A DNA stretch of 64,000 nt from Arthrobacter sp. ES3-54 (GTDB lineage Bacteria; Actinomycetota; Actinomycetes; Actinomycetales; Micrococcaceae): contig NZ_JAQFIF010000009.1 in NCBI RefSeq assembly GCF_029504395.1, positions 94,578-158,577 of the forward strand. Direction: 5' to 3'. This document shows, one piece after another, positions 36,901 through 44,710 of this stretch; positions within the stretch are counted from its first letter, which is position 1; each line of letters begins with the position of its first letter. The notes under the pieces are model-generated. The model was not told the DNA's origin. It did not search any database and saw only the letters and a program-made list of their open reading frames with translations. The translations under genes were made by a program, and so were the position numbers.

Positions 36901-37524
36901 CCGGACATGATGGCCAACGGCTGGGCCCAGCTGCACCGCGACCTCGATACCGAAACCGCCCTGGACGGACTGATTGTCGATGTCCGGCGCAACCGCGGCG
37001 GCCACACCTCCCAGCTCGTGGCCGAGCTCATCGGGCGCAAGGTCACCGGCTGGAGCATGCCGCGCGGGGAAAAGCCGCGGACGTACCCGCACCACGCTCC
37101 CCGCGGACCGGTCATCATCCTCACGGACGAGTTCGCCGGCTCCGATGGTGACATCATCACGCAGGTCTCCAAGCTGCGGGGGATCGGGCCCGTCATCGGC
37201 ACCCGCACCTGGGGCGGCGTCGTCGGGATCGACAACCGCTTCGCGCTGGCCGACGGCACCGGTGTCACCCAGCCGCGCTACGCCACGTGGTTCGCCGGTG
37301 GCGTTGGCTGGGGCGTGGAGAACTTCGGCGTCACCCCGGATATCGAGGTCACCTTCCCGCCGCACGCCTACGCCGCCGGCACCGACCCGCAGCTGGAGTA
37401 CGGAATCGGGGCGCTGAAGGAAATGATCCAGGAACTGCCTACGGACCGTCCGCCGCTGCGCGAGGGCTACCGCAGGGTCCGGCCCGCACCGCTGCCTGCA
37501 CGCCAGCAGGCCGGCCAGGCCTAG
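33925..37524 (+). CDS. Tricorn-type S41 protease
   Basis: 1199 residues. The N-terminal part is a beta-propeller-like region with Tricorn motifs ([52 protein letters not shown]). A PDZ-like domain follows near 870-950 and the C-terminal S41 core has [14 protein letters not shown] and EFAGSDGDI, where S1073 is the nucleophile. Tricorn cleaves peptides released by the proteasome or other proteases. Two low-complexity Ala/Pro insertions (about 362-462 and 621-660) interrupt the propeller and are unusual for an otherwise globular enzyme. No signal peptide. Confidence 0.88.
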   Translation: [1199 protein letters not shown]

Positions 37525-37564
37525 CGGTCCCTGCCCGACGGCGAGGACCCTTATCGAAGGACCC

Positions 37565-37619
37565 ACAGCGAAGGCCCCCGCTTTCCTGGCTATGCCAGGG
37601 GAGCGGGGGCCTTCGCTGT
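37565..37619. terminator. Terminator between tricorn and OsmC genes
   Basis: ACAGCGAAGGCCCCCGCT (37565-37582) pairs exactly with 37602-37619, with a small inner stem CCTGG/CCAGG around TATG. It lies between two genes that end toward each other and could serve both. Confidence 0.7.
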
Positions 37620-37692
37620 ACCGCAGTTCTTCGTCGTACGCGGGCCTTTGCTGTGCCGGCCTTGACCTGCCGGCCTCAAATTGCGCCCGGAG

Positions 37693-38121
37693 CTAGGAGG
37701 CCAGGGTGGCGTCCAAGGTGATCTTGATGCCGGTGAGGGCGGCCGAGACGGGGCAGCCCACCTTGGCTTCCTCAGCGAGGCGCTGGAATTCGTCTTCCGA
37801 GATTCCCGGGATCCGCGCGCTGACGGTGAGGTGGCTGTCCGTGATGCCTGTGCCCGGCACGAAGGTGACATCCGCCTTGGTGTTGACTTCCTCGGGGGTG
37901 TGGCCGGCCTGAGCGGCGGCCAGGCTGAAGGCCATGGAGAAACAGGCCGAGTGCGCCGCAGCGATGAGCTCTTCGGGGCTGGTCTTGCCCTCGGAAGCCT
38001 CGGCGCGCGCCTTCCAGGTGACATCGAAGTTACCCAGTCCGGAGCTGTCCAGCGTTGTGTTGCCAGCGCCCGTCATCAGGTCGCCATTCCATACAGTGTG
38101 TGCTGTGCGTGTTGCTGCCAT
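37693..38121 (-). CDS. OsmC family peroxidase-like protein
   Basis: 142 residues from the ATG at 38119-38121 (GAGGAG nine bases upstream); a GTG two codons earlier is possible. The peroxidatic and resolving cysteines of the OsmC/Ohr fold are present: C60 (AAAHSACFSMAFSL) and C123 (KVGCPVSAAL), with TSPEELIAAAH typical of OsmC. The enzyme reduces organic peroxides, usually with lipoylated partners. Lipoate genes and Lpd are in the same window, which fits but does not prove that link. Confidence 0.88.
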   Translation of the reverse strand: MAATRTAHTVWNGDLMTGAGNTTLDSSGLGNFDVTWKARAEASEGKTSPEELIAAAHSACFSMAFSLAAAQAGHTPEEVNTKADVTFVPGTGITDSHLTVSARIPGISEDEFQRLAEEAKVGCPVSAALTGIKITLDATLAS

Positions 38122-38256
38122 GTCCACTCCTCGTCGTTGTGAATCCGCGACCCGGCGAAGCGCCGGACCGTGCCGTGTCCAATCCTAGGGATTCGGCGCC
38201 GCCCGCGCACGGGTTGTCCGCTCTTAGAGGATTGTGACCCCGCGCAGTCTCGTCCG

Positions 38257-38262
38257 TACAGT
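38257..38262 (+). promoter_or_regulatory. -10 hexamer TACAGT before VOC gene 38269
   Basis: TACAGT, six bases, ATG; supports the start at 38269 over upstream in-frame codons. Confidence 0.5.
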
Positions 38263-38268
38263 GTCGTC

Positions 38269-38652
38269 ATGGAAATTACGGAAGATGCGCAGGCGCCTGC
38301 GGCGCCGTCGGCGCGCATCGCCACGATGATGGTCAACGCCGTCGACGCCGAGCGCCTGGCCCAGTTCTGGGCCTCTTTGCTGGGCACGGTGGTCTCGTCG
38401 CGCTTCGAACAGTTCGTCTGGCTCCAGCCCGCCAGCCCCGGAGCCCCGCAGCTGGCCTTCCAGCAGGTCGAAGAGCCCACGGAAGGCAGGCGCCGCCTGC
38501 ACCTGGACATCCACGGGTCCGACCCTGCTGCGTTGCGCGCCCACGCCAAGTCCCTCGGTGCCCGGTTTGTGGAGGGCCATGACATTGGCGACTTCCATTG
38601 GGATGTCATGCAGGATCCCGAGGGCAACGAATTCTGCATCGCCGGCGACTGA
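38269..38652 (+). CDS. VOC family protein
   Basis: 127 residues. ARIATMMVNAVDAERLAQFWASLLG begins the VOC fold, with RRRLHLDIHGSDPAAL and WDVMQDPEGNEFCIA as the second half; the PEGNEFC ending is typical of glyoxalase_6 (DUF1653-like naming varies) proteins. No catalytic assignment is possible. The stop is followed at once by a 17-bp tandem repeat and a 38-bp palindrome. Confidence 0.82.
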   Translation: MEITEDAQAPAAPSARIATMMVNAVDAERLAQFWASLLGTVVSSRFEQFVWLQPASPGAPQLAFQQVEEPTEGRRRLHLDIHGSDPAALRAHAKSLGARFVEGHDIGDFHWDVMQDPEGNEFCIAGD

Positions 38653-38655
38653 CAA

Positions 38656-38706
38656 GCCGCTTAACAACAGCGGCCGCTTAACGACGGCGGCGTCTTAACG
38701 ACAGTG
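38656..38706. repeat. Three 17-bp tandem repeats after the VOC gene
   Basis: GCCGCTTAACAACAGCG (38656), GCCGCTTAACGACGGCG (38673) and GCGTCTTAACGACAGTG (38690) follow each other without gaps, starting four bases after the stop codon and running into the palindrome. Confidence 0.85.
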
Positions 38707-38739
38707 GCGCCGCACCCCGGCCGGGGTGCGGCGCCACTG
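38702..38739. terminator. Perfect 38-bp palindrome without loop
   Basis: The left half 38702-38720 (CAGTGGCGCCGCACCCCGG) is exactly complementary to the right half 38721-38739. It lies between the convergent VOC and small membrane protein genes and probably works as a bidirectional terminator. Confidence 0.65.
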
Positions 38740-38753
38740 CTGTTCGTCAGAAA

Positions 38754-39104
38754 CTACTGCCAGAGGGTCGCGATCGCCACGTTGAGCAGCGCCAGGCCGC
38801 CAACGCTGTTCGCGAGGCCCTTGCTGATCGGCTCGCCCTTCTTGTACTTGCGGCGGCCAATGAAGGCCAGGACGCCGACAATGAGGGCGATGACGAGCTT
38901 GATGCCGAGCTTGACGTAGTTGGCGTTCATGTCCAGGGCCGGGATCAGCCCCATCATGATGATGCCCGTGATCAGCTGCAGCATCGCGCCGTCGAACTGG
39001 CGGGGGTGGACGGTGGGCTTCTTCATCTGGCCGATCCAGATGCCGACGATCATGGCGGCGCCGATGATGTGCAGGAAGACCATGACGTTATAGACGATGT
39101 TCAT
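38754..39104 (-). CDS. Small membrane protein with a candidate BlaI operator
   Basis: 116 residues from the ATG at 39102-39104. Hydrophobic segments at about 4-22 (VMVFLHIIGAAMIVGIWIG), 40-58, 68-85 and 97-114. The FLHIIGAAMIVG pattern with an intramembrane His resembles small CopD/DUF2269-like membrane proteins, but I cannot place the family. TACACT (39111-39116) lies six bases before the ATG, and a TTCTAC-N5-GTAGTA dyad overlaps the -35 position, linking the gene to the BlaI/M56-cyd region. Confidence 0.7.
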   Translation of the reverse strand: MNIVYNVMVFLHIIGAAMIVGIWIGQMKKPTVHPRQFDGAMLQLITGIIMMGLIPALDMNANYVKLGIKLVIALIVGVLAFIGRRKYKKGEPISKGLANSVGGLALLNVAIATLWQ

Positions 39105-39110
39105 GGCATC

Positions 39111-39116
39111 AGTGTA
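39111..39116 (-). promoter_or_regulatory. -10 hexamer TACACT before gene 39104
   Basis: Minus-strand TACACT, six bases, ATG. The operator-like dyad at 39126-39142 covers the corresponding -35 position. Confidence 0.5.
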
Positions 39117-39125
39117 GCCAGAGTG

Positions 39126-39142
39126 TTCTACGCACTGTAGTA
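39126..39142. promoter_or_regulatory. BlaI-like operator, remote copy
   Basis: TTCTAC-GCACT-GTAGTA differs by one base from the TTCTAC-N5-GTAGAA dyads found three times between blaI and cydA. Confidence 0.5.
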
Positions 39143-39176
39143 GGACCCGCCGGGCGGTCCCGGGACGGAACGGCAA

Positions 39177-39238
39177 ACGGCGACGGCGGCACGGGCCCTC
39201 CGGTGGTTTCCCACCGGCGCCCGCACCGCCGTCGCCGT
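39177..39238. terminator. sucB terminator
   Basis: ACGGCGACGGCGG (39177-39189) pairs with CCGCCGTCGCCGT (39226-39238), with an inner stem CCGGTGG/CCACCGG, 18 bases after the sucB stop on the minus strand. Confidence 0.6.
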
Positions 39239-39255
39239 CGGTGTGCTATTAGACC

Positions 39256-41022
39256 CTAGAGCCCGAGATCGGCTTCGAAGGCGCCTTCCTCAAGGCGTGC
39301 CTTCAGCGTCTGCAGGAAGCGGCCCGCGTCGGCGCCGTCCACCAGGCGGTGGTCGTACGTCAGGGAGAGGTACATCATCGAACGGATGGCCAGCGAGTCA
39401 TCGCCGTTCTCGTCGGCGACCACGACGGCCCGCTTGACGATCGCGCCGGTGCCGAGGATGGCAACCTGCGGCTGGTTGATGATCGGGGTGTCGAACAGGG
39501 CGCCCACGGAACCGATGTTGGTGATGCTGAAGGTTCCGCCGGAGAGCTCGTCCGGGCCGATCTTGCCGTTGCGGGTGCGGTCGGCGACGTCGGCGATCTT
39601 GCCGGCAAGGCCGGCCAGATTCAGGTTGCCGGCGTCAGAGATGACCGGAACCAGCAGGCCCTTGTCGGTGTCCACCGCAATCGCCAGGTGCTCGGCGTTG
39701 TGGTAGGTGATCTCCTGCTTGTCCTCGTCGTAGGAGGCGTTGACCTTCGGGTGCTGCTTCAGGGCCTCGGCAACAGCCTTCGCGATGAAGGGCAGGAAGG
39801 TCAGCTTGGAGCCGTTCTGGGCCTGGAAGGAGTTCTTGGCCTTGGCCCGCAGCTTGGCCACCTTGGTCATGTCGACCTCGTGGACCTGCGTCAGCTGGGT
39901 GGAGATGTCCAGCGACTCGCGCATGCGGCGGGCGATGACCTGGCGGATGCGCGGAGCCTTCTGCACGGTGCCGCGCAGAGAAGATACTGCACCTGCGGCC
40001 GGCGCAGTTGCCGGTGCGGAGGCCGGTGCCGCGGCGGGAGCCGCTGTGGCTCCGGCCGGTGCGGCCTTTACCTCGGCAGCTGCCAGCACATCCTGCTTGC
40101 GGATGCGGCCGCCGACGCCCGTGCCGGTCAGGGCAGCGATGTCGACACCCTGCTGGTTGGCCAGCTTGCGGACCAGGGGAGTGACGTAGCCGGACTCTGC
40201 CGGTGCGGCAGCTTCCGTCTTCGCCGGTGCGGCGGGAGCAGCGGGAGCAGCCGGGGCTTCCTGCTTGGGTGCCTCCGGGGCCGGGGCCGGGGCCGCGGGA
40301 GCTGCCGCCGGTGCGGGGGCTGCCGGAGCCTCCTGCTTCGGGGCTTCCGGGGCCGGTGCCTCGGCGGGAGCCGGTGCGGCAGGTGCGGCGGCGCCGGAAC
40401 CGATGACGGCCAGGACGGAGCCGACCTCGGCGGTCTCGTCCTCGTTGACCCGGATTTCCAGGAGGGTTCCGGCAACGGGGGACGGGATTTCGGTGTCCAC
40501 CTTGTCGGTGGAGACCTCGAGCAGCGGCTCGTCGACCTCGACGGTGTCGCCGATGCTCTTCAGCCAGCGGGTAACGGTGCCTTCGGTGACGCTTTCGCCG
40601 AGGGCAGGCAGCGTGACGTCGTGTCCTTCGCCGGCCGGAGCTGCAGCCGGTGCCTCTGCAGCCGGGGCTGCGGGAGCCTCGGCCTTGGGGGCCGGTGCCT
40701 CTTCGGCGGGGGCGGCGGCCTCGGCGGCCGGGGCCTCTTCGGCGGGGGCGGCGGCCGGAGCCTCTGCGGCGGCCTGGGCGGCGTCGCCCGAGCCGATGCG
40801 GACCAGCGGGGCGCCAACTTCAGCTGTCTCGTCTTCGGCGACGAGGATTTCCTCGATCACGCCGGCGATCGGAGAGGGGATCTCGGTGTCTACTTTGTCG
40901 GTGGAGACTTCGAGCAGCGGCTCGTCCACCTCTACCCGGTCACCGACCTGCTTGAGCCAGCGGGTGACGGTTCCTTCGGTGACGCTCTCACCGAGGGCGG
41001 GCAAGTTAACGGATTCAGACAT
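39256..41022 (-). CDS. sucB: 2-oxo acid dehydrogenase E2 (dihydrolipoyl succinyl/acetyltransferase)
   Basis: 588 residues. Two lipoyl domains carry the attachment lysines K43 and K174, each in [14 protein letters not shown]. Long Ala/Pro linkers separate them. A peripheral-subunit-binding domain ([23 protein letters not shown], about 285-320) and a catalytic domain ending [18 protein letters not shown] follow. In actinobacteria such an E2 can serve both the pyruvate and 2-oxoglutarate complexes, so sucB is the usual name but the substrate is not fixed here. Lipoyl groups come from LipB/LipA; Lpd is encoded upstream in the same direction. Confidence 0.93.
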   Translation of the reverse strand: MSESVNLPALGESVTEGTVTRWLKQVGDRVEVDEPLLEVSTDKVDTEIPSPIAGVIEEILVAEDETAEVGAPLVRIGSGDAAQAAAEAPAAAPAEEAPAAEAAAPAEEAPAPKAEAPAAPAAEAPAAAPAGEGHDVTLPALGESVTEGTVTRWLKSIGDTVEVDEPLLEVSTDKVDTEIPSPVAGTLLEIRVNEDETAEVGSVLAVIGSGAAAPAAPAPAEAPAPEAPKQEAPAAPAPAAAPAAPAPAPEAPKQEAPAAPAAPAAPAKTEAAAPAESGYVTPLVRKLANQQGVDIAALTGTGVGGRIRKQDVLAAAEVKAAPAGATAAPAAAPASAPATAPAAGAVSSLRGTVQKAPRIRQVIARRMRESLDISTQLTQVHEVDMTKVAKLRAKAKNSFQAQNGSKLTFLPFIAKAVAEALKQHPKVNASYDEDKQEITYHNAEHLAIAVDTDKGLLVPVISDAGNLNLAGLAGKIADVADRTRNGKIGPDELSGGTFSITNIGSVGALFDTPIINQPQVAILGTGAIVKRAVVVADENGDDSLAIRSMMYLSLTYDHRLVDGADAGRFLQTLKARLEEGAFEADLGL

Positions 41023-41075
41023 GTCGTCCCCGTTCTCCTTATTGATCTTTAGTGCGGATGATTGCTGCCTTGTTC

Positions 41076-41118
41076 GAGCTTAGTGCACCCGGCATTTCCG
41101 GCCGGGTGCACCAAGCTC
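41076..41118. terminator. Hairpin between lpd and sucB
   Basis: GAGCTTAGTGCACCCGGC (41076-41093) pairs with 41101-41118 with one mismatch. It lies 20 bases after the lpd stop and 54 before the sucB start. There is no T-run, so read-through to sucB is likely; it may set the ratio of the two products. Confidence 0.5.
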
Positions 41119-41137
41119 TGTTGTCTTGCGGAGATGC

Positions 41138-42523
41138 TTAGCCGTGGAGGGGCTTGCCCGCCAGCGCCAGGTGCGCCTCGCCCAGGGATTCGTTCTGGGT
41201 GGGGTGGGCGTGGACCAGCTGGGCCACATCCTCCGGGTAGGCTTCCCAGTTCACGATCAGCTGGGCTTCACCGATCTGCTCGCCCATGCGGGCGCCGATC
41301 ATGTGAACGCCCACCACGGGGCCGTCCTTCTGACGGACCAGCTTGACCAGGCCGGTGGTGCCCAGGATGGAGCTCTTGCCGTTGCCGGCCAGGTTGTATT
41401 CCTGGGTCTGGATCTGGTCCTCGCCAAACTTCTCCTTGGCAGCCTTCTCGCTGTAGCCGACGGTGGCGATCTCGGGTTCGGAGTAGGTGACCTTGGGGAT
41501 GTTGACGTCCTCGACGATGACCGGCTTCAGGCCGGCGATCTCTTCGGCGACGAAGATGCCCTGCTGGTAGCCGCGGTGCGCGAGCTGCACGCCGGGGACG
41601 ATGTCGCCGACGGCGAAGATGTTGCCGACGCCGGTGTGCAGGCGCTCGTTGGTGATGACGAAGCCGCGGTCGATGGTGATTCCGGCTTCTTCGTAGCCGA
41701 GGTTCGCCGTGACGGGGCCGCGGCCGACAGCTACGAGCAGCAGGTCGGCTTCGAAGGTCTTGCCGTCCACGAGGGTGACCTTGACGCCGTCGCCGTTCTG
41801 CTCGACGCCCTGGAAGAAGACACCGGTGGAGAACTTGATGCCGCGCTTCTTGAAGGCGCGCTCAAAAGCCTTGACGATCGTGGCGTCCTCATTCGGGACC
41901 AGCGACGGCAGGCCCTCGACGATCGTGACGTCGACACCGAAGGACTTCCAGACCGAAGCGAACTCGACGCCGATCACGCCGCCGCCCAGGACGATCGCGC
42001 TCTTGGGGATGTAATCCATGGTGAGGGCTTCGTCGGAGGTGATGACCTTGCCGCCGATTTCCAGGCCCGGCAGCGTGCGGGAGTAGGAGCCGGTCGCGAG
42101 GACAATGTTCTTGCCCTTGTACGCGGTGCCGTTCACGACGACGGTGTCGGTGCCCTGAAGCTTGCCTTCACCCTCAATGACGGTGATGCCCTTCTTGCCC
42201 TTGATCAGACCCTGCAGGCCCTTGAACTTACCGGCAATGATGCCGTCCTTGTAAGCGTTGACGGCGTTGATGTCGATGCTGTCAAGAGTCACGTTGACGC
42301 CGTACTTGGCCGAGTCGCGGGCGTGGTCGGCCAGCTCTGCCGAGTGCAGCAGGGCCTTGGTGGGGATACAGCCGTTGTGGAGGCACGTGCCACCGAGCTT
42401 GCCCTTTTCGATGAGGCCGACGGTGAGGCCAAGCTGGACAGCACGCAGTGCGGTGGCGTAGCCGCCGCTGCCGCCGCCGAGTACCAGGATGTCGAATTCT
42501 TGCGCAGTTGCCTGATCGGCCAC
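41138..42523 (-). CDS. lpdA: Dihydrolipoyl dehydrogenase
   Basis: 461 residues from GTG (42521-42523), which has GAGGGAG just upstream; the frame is open to 42622 but without support. FAD loop LVLGGGSGGYATA, redox disulfide C47/C52 in GGTCLHNGCIPTK, NAD domain AIVLGGGVIGVEFASVW and the dimer-interface HAHPTQNESLGEA with the catalytic His-Glu pair. It reoxidises lipoyl groups on E2 proteins such as SucB, whose gene is next. It may also serve the glycine cleavage system and peroxide-reducing partners. Confidence 0.96.
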   Translation of the reverse strand: MADQATAQEFDILVLGGGSGGYATALRAVQLGLTVGLIEKGKLGGTCLHNGCIPTKALLHSAELADHARDSAKYGVNVTLDSIDINAVNAYKDGIIAGKFKGLQGLIKGKKGITVIEGEGKLQGTDTVVVNGTAYKGKNIVLATGSYSRTLPGLEIGGKVITSDEALTMDYIPKSAIVLGGGVIGVEFASVWKSFGVDVTIVEGLPSLVPNEDATIVKAFERAFKKRGIKFSTGVFFQGVEQNGDGVKVTLVDGKTFEADLLLVAVGRGPVTANLGYEEAGITIDRGFVITNERLHTGVGNIFAVGDIVPGVQLAHRGYQQGIFVAEEIAGLKPVIVEDVNIPKVTYSEPEIATVGYSEKAAKEKFGEDQIQTQEYNLAGNGKSSILGTTGLVKLVRQKDGPVVGVHMIGARMGEQIGEAQLIVNWEAYPEDVAQLVHAHPTQNESLGEAHLALAGKPLHG

Positions 42524-42739
42524 TAAAACGCTCCCTCGCGTGAACGATGACACGAGAGTACGCATCATCTGGTCTTGGAACCTGCCTGCTGTGATTGTGC
42601 CAGCCGGCCGGATCCCTTTCATTTGTGACTACTACATTTGGGTCTGCTTCTGGGAAACAAGGTTTACCTTAGCGAACCACTAATACATGCTCCACCTTGC
42701 CATGGCGTTTGTGGAGCGCTTGTGTCCAGTGTCACGCGC

Positions 42740-42777
42740 CTTTGTGGCCGGGGAGGCATCGCCGCCCGGCCACAAAG
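42740..42777. terminator. pepA terminator
   Basis: CTTTGTGGCCGGG (42740-42752) and CCCGGCCACAAAG (42765-42777) form a perfect 13-bp stem, 12 bases after the pepA stop on the minus strand. Confidence 0.7.
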
Positions 42778-42789
42778 CCGCAATGCTGG

Positions 42790-44331
42790 CTAGACGGACT
42801 TGGCGAGGATGTCCTCGACGTAGGCCACCAGGGTCCGGACGGTACAGCCCGTGCCCTGTTTGTGGTTGTAGCCGTAGGCGCTGCCGTTGTTAAACGACGG
42901 GCCGGCGATGTCGATGTGTGCCCACGGGATCTGTTCGCCGTCCTTGCCCTTGCCCACGAATTCGCGCAGGAAGACGGCCGCGGTCATCATGCCGCCGTGG
43001 CGTTCGCCGATGTTGGCAATGTCCGCGACCTGCGAGTCGAGGCTGGCCCGGAGCTCTTCCGGCAACGGCATCGGCCAGACGAGCTCGCCTGCCCGGTCGG
43101 CCGCGGTCTTGATGGCGCCGGTGAGAGAGTCGGAGCCCATCACCCCGGCGGTGCGGTCGCCCAGGGCGATCAGCTGGGCGCCGGTCAGGGTTGCGACGTC
43201 GATGATGGCGTCCGGGAATTCCTGGCTGGCCGCGACGATGCCGTCGGCCATGACCAGGCGGCCCTCGGCGTCGGTGTTGAGGACCTCGACGGTCTTGCCG
43301 CCGAACATCGTCAGGACGTCGGCAGGGCGCTGGGCAGCGCCGGAGGGCATGTTCTCGGCGATGCAGAGCCACGCGGTCGCCTTGACGGGCAGCCCGAGGC
43401 CCGCCAGGGCCAGCACGGTGTTGAGGACGACGGCGGCGCCCGCCATGTCGGACTTCATGTCGCCCATGCCCAGGGCCGGCTTGATGGAGATGCCGCCCGT
43501 GTCAAAGGTGATGCCCTTGCCCACGAGGGCGATCTTGGCCGTGGCCTTGGCCGGGGCGTACTCGACCTTCACGAGGCGCGGCTGCCGGGTGGAGCCCTTG
43601 CCGACGCCGAGGATGCCGCCGAAGCCCTCCTTCTCAAGGCGCTTCTCGTCCCAGACCGTCACCTTGACAGGCAGGCCCTTGGCCAGTTCCTTGGCGGCGT
43701 CGGCGAAGGACTCTGGGTAGAGGTGGCTCGGGGGCTGGTTCACCAGGGTGCGGGTCGCGTTCACGGCGGTGCCGATCAGGGACGCCCGCTGCAGGACCGG
43801 CTGGAGCGCCTTGTCGGTGGCGAAGTCGGTGCGGATGACGACGTTCTTCACTGGATCCTTGAGCCCGTCCTTGGAGGTCCGGAACTCGGTGTAGGAATAG
43901 GCGCCCATCGCGGCGCCCTCGGCGACCGCCGCGACCTCGGCCAGGGTCGTCGTCGGAAGTGCCAGGGTGACTGTGGTGACGCCGGCCAGCTGGCGGACGG
44001 CCGAGCCGGCTGCGCGGCGCAGCGCCTCCTCGGACAGCGGCTGCTTCGCTGAGACTTTTTTCGCCGGCAGCTTGCCGACGCCGGCGAGGAGCAGGACAGT
44101 GGCCCCAGCCTCGGGCAGGCCGGGCAGCCGGTGGGCCTGGTCCGCCGCGCCCGTGATGCCAAGAACGCTCAGTGATTCCGCCAGGGCCTCCGCGGCCTTG
44201 GCCGTCAGCGGATTGTCGAGCAAGACGGGGCCGTCGGGGCCCTGTCCGACGCCGATGACGAGGGCATCGCTGGGGGATTTCCTCAAATCCCCTGCGACTG
44301 CACTAAGTTTGACTTCACTATTCTTGACCAC
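42790..44331 (-). CDS. pepA: Leucyl aminopeptidase (M17)
   Basis: 513 residues from GTG (44329-44331; reads MVKNSEVKLSAV), supported by GAGG about 10 bases upstream. A start at 44388 (MQFLPN) or further out is possible. The M17 catalytic domain has VGKGITFDTGGISIKP with the metal lysine and aspartate, MKSDMAGAA, and NTDAEGRLVMADG with the signature NTDAEGR. It binds two metals and removes N-terminal residues from peptides. It is divergent from the PAC2 gene; the gap of about 380 bases holds both promoters. Confidence 0.94.
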   Translation of the reverse strand: MVKNSEVKLSAVAGDLRKSPSDALVIGVGQGPDGPVLLDNPLTAKAAEALAESLSVLGITGAADQAHRLPGLPEAGATVLLLAGVGKLPAKKVSAKQPLSEEALRRAAGSAVRQLAGVTTVTLALPTTTLAEVAAVAEGAAMGAYSYTEFRTSKDGLKDPVKNVVIRTDFATDKALQPVLQRASLIGTAVNATRTLVNQPPSHLYPESFADAAKELAKGLPVKVTVWDEKRLEKEGFGGILGVGKGSTRQPRLVKVEYAPAKATAKIALVGKGITFDTGGISIKPALGMGDMKSDMAGAAVVLNTVLALAGLGLPVKATAWLCIAENMPSGAAQRPADVLTMFGGKTVEVLNTDAEGRLVMADGIVAASQEFPDAIIDVATLTGAQLIALGDRTAGVMGSDSLTGAIKTAADRAGELVWPMPLPEELRASLDSQVADIANIGERHGGMMTAAVFLREFVGKGKDGEQIPWAHIDIAGPSFNNGSAYGYNHKQGTGCTVRTLVAYVEDILAKSV

Positions 44332-44710
44332 GAGGACAGTCCTCAATTCTCTGTGATGGTTCTCGGTGATATTCGGCAGGAACTGCATGTTTGGCGCCCT
44401 GCCACGGATCCCGGGGGCGCCGTCGGTCTGGGACGCAACCCGGTGTCTGCAAAACAAGCCCTGGGGCCATGTCCGATCGTAGTCTCTCGGCAGTGCGGAA
44501 ATTGAATCGAATGAGAGCTGGAGCACACCCCAGGCAGGAATTAGCCCGGGCGCCGAGACGTTGTATTGATAGCGGCGCTGCCGAGCGGTGAGTGCCTCAT
44601 GGGACTGGCCGGCAGGATCTGCCTGATTGTGCGGGTTCTGCTTGGCACCGTCCCGACGACGGACCGCACCCCGCTTCTCCCACACGCCGCCATCGTGAAA
44701 GGAACACGCC
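44332..44710. other. Divergent region between pepA and the PAC2 gene
   Basis: About 380 bases. A minus-strand frame open with pepA runs through it, but it has no recognisable protein features. I see no clear palindrome, only a GAAAGGAAC ribosome-binding site for the PAC2 gene at its right end. Its content is promoter and leader sequence by inference. Confidence 0.5.

Noticed and set aside
42655..42680. DtxR/IdeR iron box (AGGTTTACCTTAGCGAACC) upstream of lpd
   Set aside because: Too few matches to the 19-bp iron box palindrome, and lpd is not a usual iron-regulated gene.
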